From Candidatus Hydrogenedentota bacterium (GTDB lineage Bacteria; Hydrogenedentota; Hydrogenedentia; Hydrogenedentales; CAITNO01), in NCBI GenBank assembly GCA_023145975.1, contig JAGLCZ010000054.1, positions 1-14,337 on the forward strand: a DNA stretch of 14,337 nucleotides, given 5' to 3'. Below are positions 1 through 6,025 of the stretch, piece by piece. The translations under genes and the position numbers were made by a program. The notes under the pieces are model-generated. The model was not told the DNA's origin. It saw only the letters and a list, made by a program, of their open reading frames with translations, and made no database searches. Numbering within the stretch: position 1 is the stretch's first letter; every line of letters begins with the position of its first letter.

Positions 1-4
1 ACTT

Positions 5-82
5 TCAGTAGTCTATCATATCCAACAGATGAAATAAAGTAAGAATTTTGACATGAACGTTATTTTTAGGGATAATACGCAT
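5..82 (-). CDS. possible 25-residue small ORF antisense to the first promoter
   Basis: An ATG at 82 (minus strand) is preceded by a strong ribosome binding site, AAAGGAG, eight bases upstream (complement of about 91-98). The reading frame closes with TGA at 5-7 after 25 codons. The peptide begins MRIIPKNNVHVKI and ends in a hydrophobic, slightly acidic tail; I do not recognise it. It overlaps, on the opposite strand, the good promoter at 48-76, so the two would interfere if both were used. It could be a genuine small gene, the 5' end of a broken gene, or chance. Only the ribosome binding site supports it. Confidence 0.27.
   Translation of the reverse strand: MRIIPKNNVHVKILTLFHLLDMIDY
48..76 (+). 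promoter_or_regulatory. sigma70-type promoter of the PagL-like gene
   Basis: A perfect -35 box TTGACA at 48-53 is separated by 17 bases from a -10 box GATAAT at 71-76 (five of six consensus bases). Transcription would start near 83, leaving an AT-rich leader of about 48 bases before the ATG at 132. This is the best promoter match in the window. Confidence 0.7.
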
Positions 83-131
83 AGTAGTTTCTCCTTTTGG
101 AAGTGATAGATAAATAGAGATAGGTAACAAT

Positions 132-665
132 ATGAAAACGGTGTCTTTTTTTGTTTTTTTCGTATGTGTGCTAAGTGCATTACCGGCTATTGCAGAATTG
201 CAGTGGTGCGATGGAAAATGGCAGATTGAATTATCTGGAAGCATTGGGATTGACTCAGGTAAGGTTGATCGGTCAGGTGATTATATGCTTCGAGCGATGG
301 TGGACTATGAAGTTCCTTTTGCAGATCACGTTACACTAGGGTTACGTGCCCTTCCATTATTTGTTTATGAGCAGGATGAGGATACCGTATGGGGAGGTGG
401 GTTAGGTTTAGGATTACGGTGCTATTCCGTCGCAAATGAATATCGTGGCTGGTTTGTTGAGGCAGCGGCATATGCATTAGGGCACAAGAATCATTTCGAG
501 GGGAACAGTGCCAATATAAATTTTCTCACCGGCTTCGGTGTTGGTTACAAATGTAAAGAAAACTGGTCTGGCGTATTGCGCTGGGAGCACATTTCCAACG
601 CCAATATTAGCAAGCATAATTCGGGTGTCAATCTATTTTCCTTAGGTGTGGGATACGCGTTTTAA
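132..665 (+). CDS. PagL-like acyloxyacyl hydrolase / outer-membrane beta-barrel
   Basis: This 177-residue exported protein resembles the lipid A 3-O-deacylase (PagL) family: small outer-membrane barrels that remove a 3-linked acyl chain from lipid A. Residues 1-21 are a signal peptide with a likely cut after Ala-Ile-Ala. Alternating strands with many Gly and aromatic residues follow, ending in a C-terminal Phe as in many barrels. The family signature is near the C terminus: H153, S155, N156 and a downstream N-x-G segment (163-165), matching the catalytic His and Ser of Pseudomonas PagL. The position I align with the catalytic Glu (14 residues after the His) is Asn167. The start has only a weak AGG ribosome binding site. 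It is monocistronic, with a strong promoter upstream and a terminator directly after. Family assignment is fairly firm; deacylase activity is inferred. Confidence 0.75.
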   Translation: MKTVSFFVFFVCVLSALPAIAELQWCDGKWQIELSGSIGIDSGKVDRSGDYMLRAMVDYEVPFADHVTLGLRALPLFVYEQDEDTVWGGGLGLGLRCYSVANEYRGWFVEAAAYALGHKNHFEGNSANINFLTGFGVGYKCKENWSGVLRWEHISNANISKHNSGVNLFSLGVGYAF

Positions 666-675
666 ATAAAATAGT

Positions 676-712
676 AAAAGCCACCGTTTCTGATTGGAAA
701 CGGTGGCTTTTT
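676..712. terminator. bidirectional rho-independent terminator
   Basis: A perfect 15-bp stem (676-690 with 697-711) closes a six-base loop. The stem has a GC-rich core (GCCACCG) flanked by A and T runs, so both strands present a hairpin followed by T residues. It sits between the converging PagL-like gene (stop at 665) and the ABC ATPase gene (stop at 725) and can end both. Confidence 0.93.
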
Positions 713-724
713 AATTTTCTTTTG

Positions 725-1831
725 TTAATAAATTGTTTTTTCTGTGTTAACGTCGAAAAAGTGCGTTGCTTCCATGTCAACATCAAGTATATGGGGCTTT
801 GCTACTTCCGGTTGCGAGTCTGTGTGGATGCATGCTGTGAGAGATTGCTTGCCGATTTTGAGATACAGATTGATTTCAGATCCCATCGGTTCTACAACTT
901 CTATCATTGCATTTATGCTTACATTTGGGTTTTCTTTTTGATCTGGATTTTCCAGCAAATGCTCCGGGCGAATTCCTAAAATAATAGATTTGTTTACGTA
1001 AGTCTGCAATAGGTCTTTGCGCGATTTGGGTGCACGAAGTTTTACTGTTTCTTGATCGTCAACAAAAAACAGAGTGTCATTTTCAGCGATTAATTTACCT
1101 TTGACCATATTCATGGGGGGGCTGCCGATAAATCCTGCAACAAATAGGTTGACAGGATGATTATAAAGTTCAAGAGGAGCTGCAACCTGCTGGATGACAC
1201 CGTCCAGCATTACTACGATCCTGTCCCCCATCGTCATGGCTTCAATCTGATCATGGGTAACATATATCATGGTGGATTGCAGACGGGTATGTAATTTCGA
1301 AATTTCCGCCCGCATTTGCACTCGCAGTTTGGCATCCAGGTTGGACAGTGGTTCGTCGAAAAGAAATACCTTGGGTTGACGGACGATAGCACGCCCTACA
1401 GCTACGCGCTGACGCTGCCCGCCGCTTAGAGCTTTCGGTCGCCGGTCGAGCAGGTCAGTAATCCCAAGGATTTTAGCAGCATTATGGACACGATCTTCTA
1501 TTTCCTTTTTGGGATATTTACGCAATATCAGACCAAATGCCATATTTTTGTATACGGTCATGTGGGGATACAAGGCATAGTTTTGAAATACCATGGCAAT
1601 ATCACGATTTTTCGGTGGGACATCATTTACAAGTGTATCGCCAATATGAATTGTGCCGCTGGTAATTTCTTCCAGCCCGGCGATCATACGCAGCGTTGTC
1701 GATTTTCCGCATCCGGAAGGCCCAACCAGTACCACAAACTCTTTATCATTGATGACCAGGTCGGCCTTTTTTACGGCTTCAATATTACCGGAATAGACTT
1801 TACACAGATCTTTTAGTTCGACTCGTGCCAT
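725..1831 (-). CDS. ugpC: UgpC/MalK-type sugar ABC transporter ATP-binding protein
   Basis: This 368-residue protein is the cytoplasmic ATPase of a CUT1 carbohydrate ABC importer (MalK/UgpC/MsmX family). All nucleotide-binding motifs are intact: Walker A GPSGCGKST (37-45), Q-loop Gln83, signature LSGGQ (135-139), Walker B and catalytic Glu FLFDE (156-160), SNLDA D-loop and H-loop His193. Residues from about 235 form the C-terminal OB-fold regulatory domain, including a GIRPEH motif. Length is normal. The start has a strong GGGAGG ribosome binding site five bases away. No MalF/MalG-type permease or CUT1 binding protein is in the window; the adjacent transporter genes are of the ribose (CUT2) type. 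It may be a general ATPase shared by several importers, as MsmX and MsiK are. The symbol denotes the family; the transported sugar is unknown. Confidence 0.93.
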   Translation of the reverse strand: MARVELKDLCKVYSGNIEAVKKADLVINDKEFVVLVGPSGCGKSTTLRMIAGLEEITSGTIHIGDTLVNDVPPKNRDIAMVFQNYALYPHMTVYKNMAFGLILRKYPKKEIEDRVHNAAKILGITDLLDRRPKALSGGQRQRVAVGRAIVRQPKVFLFDEPLSNLDAKLRVQMRAEISKLHTRLQSTMIYVTHDQIEAMTMGDRIVVMLDGVIQQVAAPLELYNHPVNLFVAGFIGSPPMNMVKGKLIAENDTLFFVDDQETVKLRAPKSRKDLLQTYVNKSIILGIRPEHLLENPDQKENPNVSINAMIEVVEPMGSEINLYLKIGKQSLTACIHTDSQPEVAKPHILDVDMEATHFFDVNTEKTIY

Positions 1832-1847
1832 AATCCCTCCCTGTCAT

Positions 1848-1882
1848 GTGCACCTCGCCTTGAAGCGGGAGGCGGAACGCAC
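1848..1882 (-). promoter_or_regulatory. imperfect hairpin in the leader of the ABC ATPase gene
   Basis: In the roughly 95-base predicted leader, CGCCT (1856-1860) can pair with AGGCG (1870-1874), and an outer GTGC (1848-1851) with GCAC (1879-1882), separated by a 4x4 internal loop. It ends 16 bases before the start codon and just upstream of the ribosome binding site, so it could affect translation. No tract of T follows, so it is not a terminator. A function is speculative. Confidence 0.25.
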
Positions 1883-1932
1883 AGTGAAGATAATCTTATT
1901 AACAAACAATAGAAATCTACGATCATAAAACG

Positions 1933-1961
1933 ATAATAACAGAGGTCTGTAATAGAATCAA
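1933..1961 (-). promoter_or_regulatory. sigma70-type promoter of the ABC ATPase gene
   Basis: On the minus strand, TTGATT (complement of 1956-1961), a 17-base spacer and TATTAT (complement of 1933-1938) form a promoter, and TGT directly before the -10 box gives an extended -10. It lies in the 158-base gap after the DUF89 gene, implying separate transcription of the ATPase gene with a leader of about 95 bases. Confidence 0.55.
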
Positions 1962-1989
1962 AACATTTTTACAGCGAAATATTCAAAGG

Positions 1990-2859
1990 CTATTTTGAGT
2001 CTCTGAGGTGAGTTGATATAAAGGCGGTTTCTCCCAATGAAATCCCTATGTGTTTGGCAATAGTCTCGCATTTTGCTTTTAAAAGCAGGTACACATTTTC
2101 TTCAAAATCGTCTATCGTTTCATAATTTCCTTGTCCTTTTCCCAAAATTATATCCGCTTGTGTCATGCGTTGAAGAAAAGTTTCGGGAACCAATGTCAAA
2201 GGAGAACCCACGAAGGCACCGCCATTATCAATGACATCGCAAATATCAGTCAGTCCTACTTGTTCCGCATCTTCCAGACAGGCATCGTTAATAATAGGGG
2301 CTGCCTTTACTACTGCTGTTACACAGGTATGTCGTTGTAATTGGCGTATTAACACTTTATCAAAAACAATTTCTCCAGCATTATCGAGGAGATAAAGGAA
2401 ATCAGCGCAAGGTTTGAGATTTTCCAGAAAATGTGTAGTGTGATCCATAGCAAGGGGTGTTTCCATTGCTTGTGCGATTGCTTCCTGCGGATTGATTTCG
2501 TGGGCTTGCATAATTCCCAGGTCAATAACATTTCCAGCGGCAGCCAGTTTTAATGCTGTTATCAGGGGTTGGTCGCTTTCTTGAACCAGTTGTTCCAGTT
2601 CATCTTCTAATTCCAACATCATTGTATTATGATCCCGTTTGATTTTAGCGTAAGGATCTGCGACGCCTGATAGTTTCTGCGCATATTGATACAATTTTAA
2701 AGACAGTACCGCAGGTGATTGATTCAAGTCCATGGAGGGGACATCGGCTGCAGCCGCATTAAGTACAGCACGGTGTATTTTAGGGTCATCCCCCGCAATT
2801 TTTGCTGCACGCAATGCTTGGTGTACTACACATTCAAGACACTCAATTGATGCTTTCAT
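1990..2859 (-). CDS. DUF89 (ARMT1-like) metal-dependent phosphatase
   Basis: This 289-residue protein belongs to the DUF89/ARMT1-like family, stand-alone prokaryotic type (archaeal AF1104-like). Characterised family members are metal-dependent phosphatases that remove damaged or surplus phosphometabolites such as sugar phosphates. Family motifs are in order: CLEC with downstream QALRAA (7-19), GNVID (109-113), DNAGE plus Asp167 (159-167, metal-binding and catalytic region), KAAPIINDA (185-193), GKGQGNYET (240-248) and KAKC (261-264). Length is typical. The ribosome binding site AAGG lies about seven bases before the ATG. It lies 111 bases after rbsC and has its own predicted promoter in that gap. 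Its place beside a sugar importer suggests a sugar-phosphate substrate, but that is inference. Confidence 0.85.
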   Translation of the reverse strand: MKASIECLECVVHQALRAAKIAGDDPKIHRAVLNAAAADVPSMDLNQSPAVLSLKLYQYAQKLSGVADPYAKIKRDHNTMMLELEDELEQLVQESDQPLITALKLAAAGNVIDLGIMQAHEINPQEAIAQAMETPLAMDHTTHFLENLKPCADFLYLLDNAGEIVFDKVLIRQLQRHTCVTAVVKAAPIINDACLEDAEQVGLTDICDVIDNGGAFVGSPLTLVPETFLQRMTQADIILGKGQGNYETIDDFEENVYLLLKAKCETIAKHIGISLGETAFISTHLRDSK

Positions 2860-2909
2860 AGAGGAACCTTACATTATATTGTTGTGAGATAAGAGTAAAG
2901 ATACTGGTG

Positions 2910-2938
2910 ATTATGCCTGTTTTTTTCAGGAAAATCAA
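2910..2938 (-). promoter_or_regulatory. promoter of the DUF89 gene with a dyad in the spacer
   Basis: On the minus strand, TTGATT (complement of 2933-2938), a 17-base spacer and CATAAT (complement of 2910-2915, five of six consensus) form a promoter about 45 bases before the DUF89 ATG. The spacer holds an inverted repeat, CCTG and CAGG around seven A/T bases (2916-2930), which could be an operator half-site pair or chance. Confidence 0.5.
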
Positions 2939-2970
2939 ACTGTACGGCTTCAATTTTTATAATCCAACGA

Positions 2971-3912
2971 TTATGGGCGGCGACGGTAATAATCCAGTAC
3001 AACGGCAATAATAATTACTGCCCCGGTTACGAGTCGTTTAATCGGATCCTGCGCTCCCATCTGTACGAGACCATTTTCGAGGACAGCAATGATGATGACA
3101 CCAATGAAGGTGTTGATGACAGAACCCCGTCCTCCCATCAGGCTTGTACCGCCAATAACTACTGCTGCAATAGCTTGTAATTCGTAGCCAATGCCTGCAT
3201 TCGGGTCGGCGGCAGTAAGTTTGGCACAGTGTATTACAGCTGCCAATGCTGCGAGACCACCGCATAAGGTATATACTGCAGTTTTAATATAGTTTATGGG
3301 TATTCCCGACAGTCGTGCAGCTTCTTCGTTTCCACCTAGGGCAAACATGCTGCGCCCGAAGATCGTATAACTTAGTATGAATTGGGCGATGATAACGATA
3401 AATAGCGCTATAAGAAAAGAAACGGAAAGTCCCATCATGCCCCGTGCAGTTATCCATTCAACGCTCGTGCCGATATAGTGAGTTTTTGAAGTTGTTACGA
3501 GGTATGCTCCACCCCGTGCAGCTTCGAGCATGCCGAGGGTTACGATGAATGCGGGAAGTCGCCATTTGGCCACCATAACCCCATTTACAGCGCCACAGAT
3601 CATACCGACAGCGATACAGAGTACTGCCGCCAAAAACAGGGGAAAATGCCAGCTTGTTATTGCAAGTCCGAAAACGGCACCACCCAGGGCAAGAACAGAA
3701 CCTACAGATAGATCAATACCTGCAATAATCAATACGAAGGTCATGCCGGTGGCGATGATTACTGCATCAGGAATCTGATTTGCAATGGTACGAAATGTGA
3801 TAAGGGTGAAGAAGTAGTCTGTGGTTGTAGCGAAGAAGGCGATGAGTACAATCAATGCCAGGCCAAGACCAAGATAATCCGCAAGAGCGCGGTGAAGTCG
3901 CTTTGAGTACAT
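2971..3912 (-). CDS. rbsC: RbsC-type (CUT2) sugar ABC transporter permease
   Basis: This 313-residue integral membrane protein is the permease of a ribose/xylose/galactose-type ABC importer. It has a short basic N terminus and eight to ten hydrophobic segments. Family motifs are GIDLSVGS (65-72), the EAA-like cytoplasmic loop EEAARLSGI (196-204) that contacts the ATPase, and GGTSLMGGRG (254-263). Length is normal. The start codon lies one base after the rbsB stop (TGATATG) without its own good ribosome binding site, so it is probably translationally coupled to rbsB. The usual tandem ATPase RbsA is not encoded between, before or after these two genes. The sugar cannot be read from sequence; the symbol is used for the family. 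Confidence 0.93.
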   Translation of the reverse strand: MYSKRLHRALADYLGLGLALIVLIAFFATTTDYFFTLITFRTIANQIPDAVIIATGMTFVLIIAGIDLSVGSVLALGGAVFGLAITSWHFPLFLAAVLCIAVGMICGAVNGVMVAKWRLPAFIVTLGMLEAARGGAYLVTTSKTHYIGTSVEWITARGMMGLSVSFLIALFIVIIAQFILSYTIFGRSMFALGGNEEAARLSGIPINYIKTAVYTLCGGLAALAAVIHCAKLTAADPNAGIGYELQAIAAVVIGGTSLMGGRGSVINTFIGVIIIAVLENGLVQMGAQDPIKRLVTGAVIIIAVVLDYYRRRP

Positions 3913-3913
3913 A

Positions 3914-4870
3914 TCAGGTTGCTGCAGTTGCCGTAATTAGATCTACAGGCGTTTCATGGTCGGATGGTATTTCGCCGGATTCCAGCATTCCCAGAGCGAA
4001 TTCGATGCCGAATACCGCTAACTGATCTGCATGTTGATCTATGGTGGCCAACAGTTCTTTTTTGTTTAGTAGTTCTTGTGCCGCGGATATATTGTCAAAA
4101 CCCACCACTTGTATCTGTTCTAATTTTCCAGCCGCACGCAGGGCTGCTACTGTGCCAAGAGCCATACTGTCGTTGGCACAGAGAATTGCTTTGAGGTTTG
4201 GGTGTTCTGTAATAATTGCTGATGCAATACGGTTTGCCTTTGCCATTTCCCAGTTTGCTACCTGTGAACTGACAATGTGAATTTCTGCTTCGTTCATGGC
4301 GTCTTCAAACCCTAGTTTTCGCTGTATTCCGTTATAAGCAGACGGTATGCCTTCTATTATGGCTACCAGGTCATTTTTAGCAAGCTGTTTAGCAAGATAT
4401 GAACCTGCCAGATAAGCTCCTTTCCGGTTATTCGGTCCCACGAAGGGAATATGGATTCCACGTTCGGAAAGTACTTCTTTATCAAATTTATTATCGATAT
4501 TTACTACGGAAATCCCGGACTTCATGGCACGATGACATACTGGAATTAGCGCTTTAGAATCTGCGGGGGCAATAACAATGGCATTGATCTGACGAGCCAT
4601 CATCTGTTCCACCAATTGTATCTGGCGATTCACATCAAGTTCATCTTTGATGCCATCTGTAAACAGCGTGTACTCGGGGTGGACGGCATTATGTGCTTGC
4701 GCTCCTTCTTCCATAGTCAGGAAGAATTCGTTTGCCAGTGATTTCATGATTAGTGCAACTCGTGGTTTGGCAGTTTCTTTACCGGCACTTTTGCTGTTGC
4801 CACAATTGCTGCAACCATGAGATAATATTGCTGTGAGTACAAGAAGAAGCGTAATTTTTACCCTGATCAT
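3914..4870 (-). CDS. rbsB: RbsB-type periplasmic sugar-binding lipoprotein
   Basis: This is the substrate-binding component of the CUT2 importer, about 318 residues with a type I periplasmic-binding-protein fold (two Rossmann-like lobes). An upstream in-frame ATG at 4888 lacks a ribosome binding site, while the ATG at 4870 has GGAG seven bases upstream, so 4870 is chosen. The N terminus is a basic, hydrophobic signal ending in LSHGC (Cys20), a plausible lipobox. Family segments follow: the N-terminal lobe strand VALIMKS, IAPADSKAL, VNIDNKF, CANDSMALG and VGFDNI; the Asp/Asn residues in these usually contact sugar hydroxyls. It is followed after one base by rbsC. Ligand unknown: pentose, hexose and autoinducer-2-like ligands are all possible. 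Confidence 0.9.
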   Translation of the reverse strand: MIRVKITLLLVLTAILSHGCSNCGNSKSAGKETAKPRVALIMKSLANEFFLTMEEGAQAHNAVHPEYTLFTDGIKDELDVNRQIQLVEQMMARQINAIVIAPADSKALIPVCHRAMKSGISVVNIDNKFDKEVLSERGIHIPFVGPNNRKGAYLAGSYLAKQLAKNDLVAIIEGIPSAYNGIQRKLGFEDAMNEAEIHIVSSQVANWEMAKANRIASAIITEHPNLKAILCANDSMALGTVAALRAAGKLEQIQVVGFDNISAAQELLNKKELLATIDQHADQLAVFGIEFALGMLESGEIPSDHETPVDLITATAAT

Positions 4871-4934
4871 ATTCCGTCTCCAAGTCATTTCACTGGACTT
4901 ACATAATTTTGACTATTTTAATTTTGCTTCAAAC

Positions 4935-5372
4935 CTATTTTGTTTCACCAAAGATTTTTTTGAAATAGGTTGGATTATCAATACATTTGAGATCTACGCG
5001 TACAAAACGATCTAGTTCCTGATCAGAAATAAGAGCATCGTCTTGAGTAACTGACTCTTTTTTTCGTTTACGTCGTTTAAGAGAAGATGCTTGGGGCAAT
5101 CCAAACATAACACCGCCCGAGGAGGCATTCGATGGATCGAAGGATAACAGCCCCAATTCAAGAAATTGTGCGATAACCGTCGCCAAGTGATCCTTGCGTT
5201 CATCAAAAGAACCTGATTCAAGGATATGTTTGTCCAACGGGATAATTTTTTTTCGGAACAATACGGAAAGTTCATTGCAGTGCTGGCAGGACATGATAGC
5301 TACTACTTCCCGAGGAAGCTTCTTTGCACTAAAACCTGCTTCACCGCAATGAGGGCAATGATTGGTTGTCAT
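4935..5372 (-). CDS. small zinc-ribbon protein of unknown function
   Basis: I do not recognise this 145-residue protein. The ATG at 5372 is chosen because AAGGA lies eight bases upstream; a longer frame from 5432 has no ribosome binding site. Four cysteines in two CxxC pairs (C6, C9, C29, C32) form a likely N-terminal zinc ribbon. A predicted helical middle (about 55-78), a low-complexity Ser/Gly stretch, a basic patch KRRKRKK (99-105) and a C-terminal segment with a single Cys130 follow. The zinc ribbon and basic patch would suit nucleic-acid binding or a regulatory adaptor. It lies 64 bases upstream of rbsB in the same direction and may be cotranscribed with the transporter, so a role in its control is possible but unproven. 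Confidence 0.72.
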   Translation of the reverse strand: MTTNHCPHCGEAGFSAKKLPREVVAIMSCQHCNELSVLFRKKIIPLDKHILESGSFDERKDHLATVIAQFLELGLLSFDPSNASSGGVMFGLPQASSLKRRKRKKESVTQDDALISDQELDRFVRVDLKCIDNPTYFKKIFGETK

Positions 5373-5412
5373 ATAAAAAATCCTTACTATGAAAAGTTTA
5401 CTGTATTCGTTC

Positions 5413-5441
5413 AGTGTAATATATTTATACATTCAATTCAA
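5413..5441 (-). promoter_or_regulatory. candidate promoter of the zinc-ribbon gene
   Basis: On the minus strand, TTGAAT (complement of 5436-5441), a 17-base spacer and TACACT (complement of 5413-5418) lie about 40 bases before the ATG at 5372. Both boxes match four of six consensus bases, in very AT-rich DNA where chance matches are common. Confidence 0.33.
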
Positions 5442-5568
5442 ATTCAGGTAGCAAAGTGGACAGTTTCAAGTATATGCCTTCAGGAGGTGAGCACTATTTT
5501 ATTGCAATGCCGGGCACAATTAATGATGAGATTTTCTATTCTACTACTTATATTTTTTCCTGCTGAAT

Positions 5569-5597
5569 TTGATATTACCCTCAAAAAGATGTAGAGT
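5569..5597 (+). promoter_or_regulatory. candidate promoter of the SCP2-hydrolase pair
   Basis: TTGATA (5569-5574), a 17-base spacer and TAGAGT (5592-5597) would start transcription near 5604, giving a leader of about 107 bases before the ATG at 5711. The -35 box is good; the -10 box matches only four of six bases. Confidence 0.33.
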
Positions 5598-5710
5598 ATG
5601 CGGTAGATGTTGGTTGTATGCCAACTGTTAGGCAGGTATGGTGTTGGGTTGCTGGATGCGGCTCGGTACGTGTTTTTAACGGAAACTATATCAGTATGGG
5701 AGAATTGAAG

Positions 5711-6025
5711 ATGTCGGAAGTAAAAGCGTTTTTTGATGGATTGGCTTCGAGTGTGGATGCCAGCAAAATTGCCGGTATGAGTGCGGTATATCAGTTTAAC
5801 CTTGGTGATGCTGTTTATGCGATTGCTGTGGCAGACAGTGCATTGACTGTTTCGGAAGGTGTGGCGGAAAAAGCCAGTATTGAATTAACCATGACGGAAG
5901 AAGATTTTATTGCTTTGACCAAGGGCGAACTGAACGGGCAACAGGCGTTCCTCACTGGTAAGTTGAAAATCAAAGGCGATATGACGCTTGCAATGAAATT
6001 GCAAAATGTTTTTAATATCGGTTGA
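5711..6025 (+). CDS. SCP2 sterol-carrier-type lipid-binding protein
   Basis: This 104-residue cytoplasmic protein has the SCP2 fold, a small alpha/beta domain with a hydrophobic tunnel that binds fatty acyl or other lipid ligands. Visible family features are an N-terminal helix, the strand pair with GDAVYAIAV and DSALTVSEG, a segment TMTEEDFIALTKGELNGQQA, and the closing GKLKIKGDMTLAMKLQ region. The start at 5711 is set by GGGAG eight bases upstream; longer starts at 5618 and 5696 add sequence outside the domain. Its TGA overlaps the ATG of the next gene (TGATG), so the hydrolase is translationally coupled. No thiolase or other usual fusion partner is present. The ligand is unknown. Confidence 0.88.
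   Translation: MSEVKAFFDGLASSVDASKIAGMSAVYQFNLGDAVYAIAVADSALTVSEGVAEKASIELTMTEEDFIALTKGELNGQQAFLTGKLKIKGDMTLAMKLQNVFNIG

Larger units (their letters stand above)
5373..5710. other. 338-base divergent intergenic region
   Basis: This stretch separates the divergent zinc-ribbon and SCP2 genes. It holds the candidate minus-strand promoter at 5413-5441, a perfect but orphan Shine-Dalgarno AGGAGGTGA at 5482-5490, a candidate plus-strand promoter at 5569-5597, and a small inverted repeat GTTGG/CCAAC (5609-5613 with 5621-5625) in the probable SCP2 leader. The SCP2 frame is open upstream to an ATG at 5618, but that region has no protein-like character and no ribosome binding site. I see no RNA gene or known riboswitch. 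Confidence 0.5.

Noticed and set aside
1484..1816. 110-codon open frame on the + strand
   Set aside because: Antisense shadow of the strongly supported ABC ATPase gene.
4871..4888. Six extra residues at the RbsB N terminus
   Set aside because: The ATG at 4888 has no ribosome binding site; the ATG at 4870 does and gives a clean signal sequence.
5373..5432. Twenty extra residues on the zinc-ribbon protein
   Set aside because: No ribosome binding site at 5432; AAGGA precedes the ATG at 5372, which starts right before the first CxxC.
5618..5710. N-terminal extension of the SCP2 protein
   Set aside because: No ribosome binding site at 5618, and the extra 31 residues fall outside the SCP2 domain, whereas 5711 has GGGAG at a good distance.
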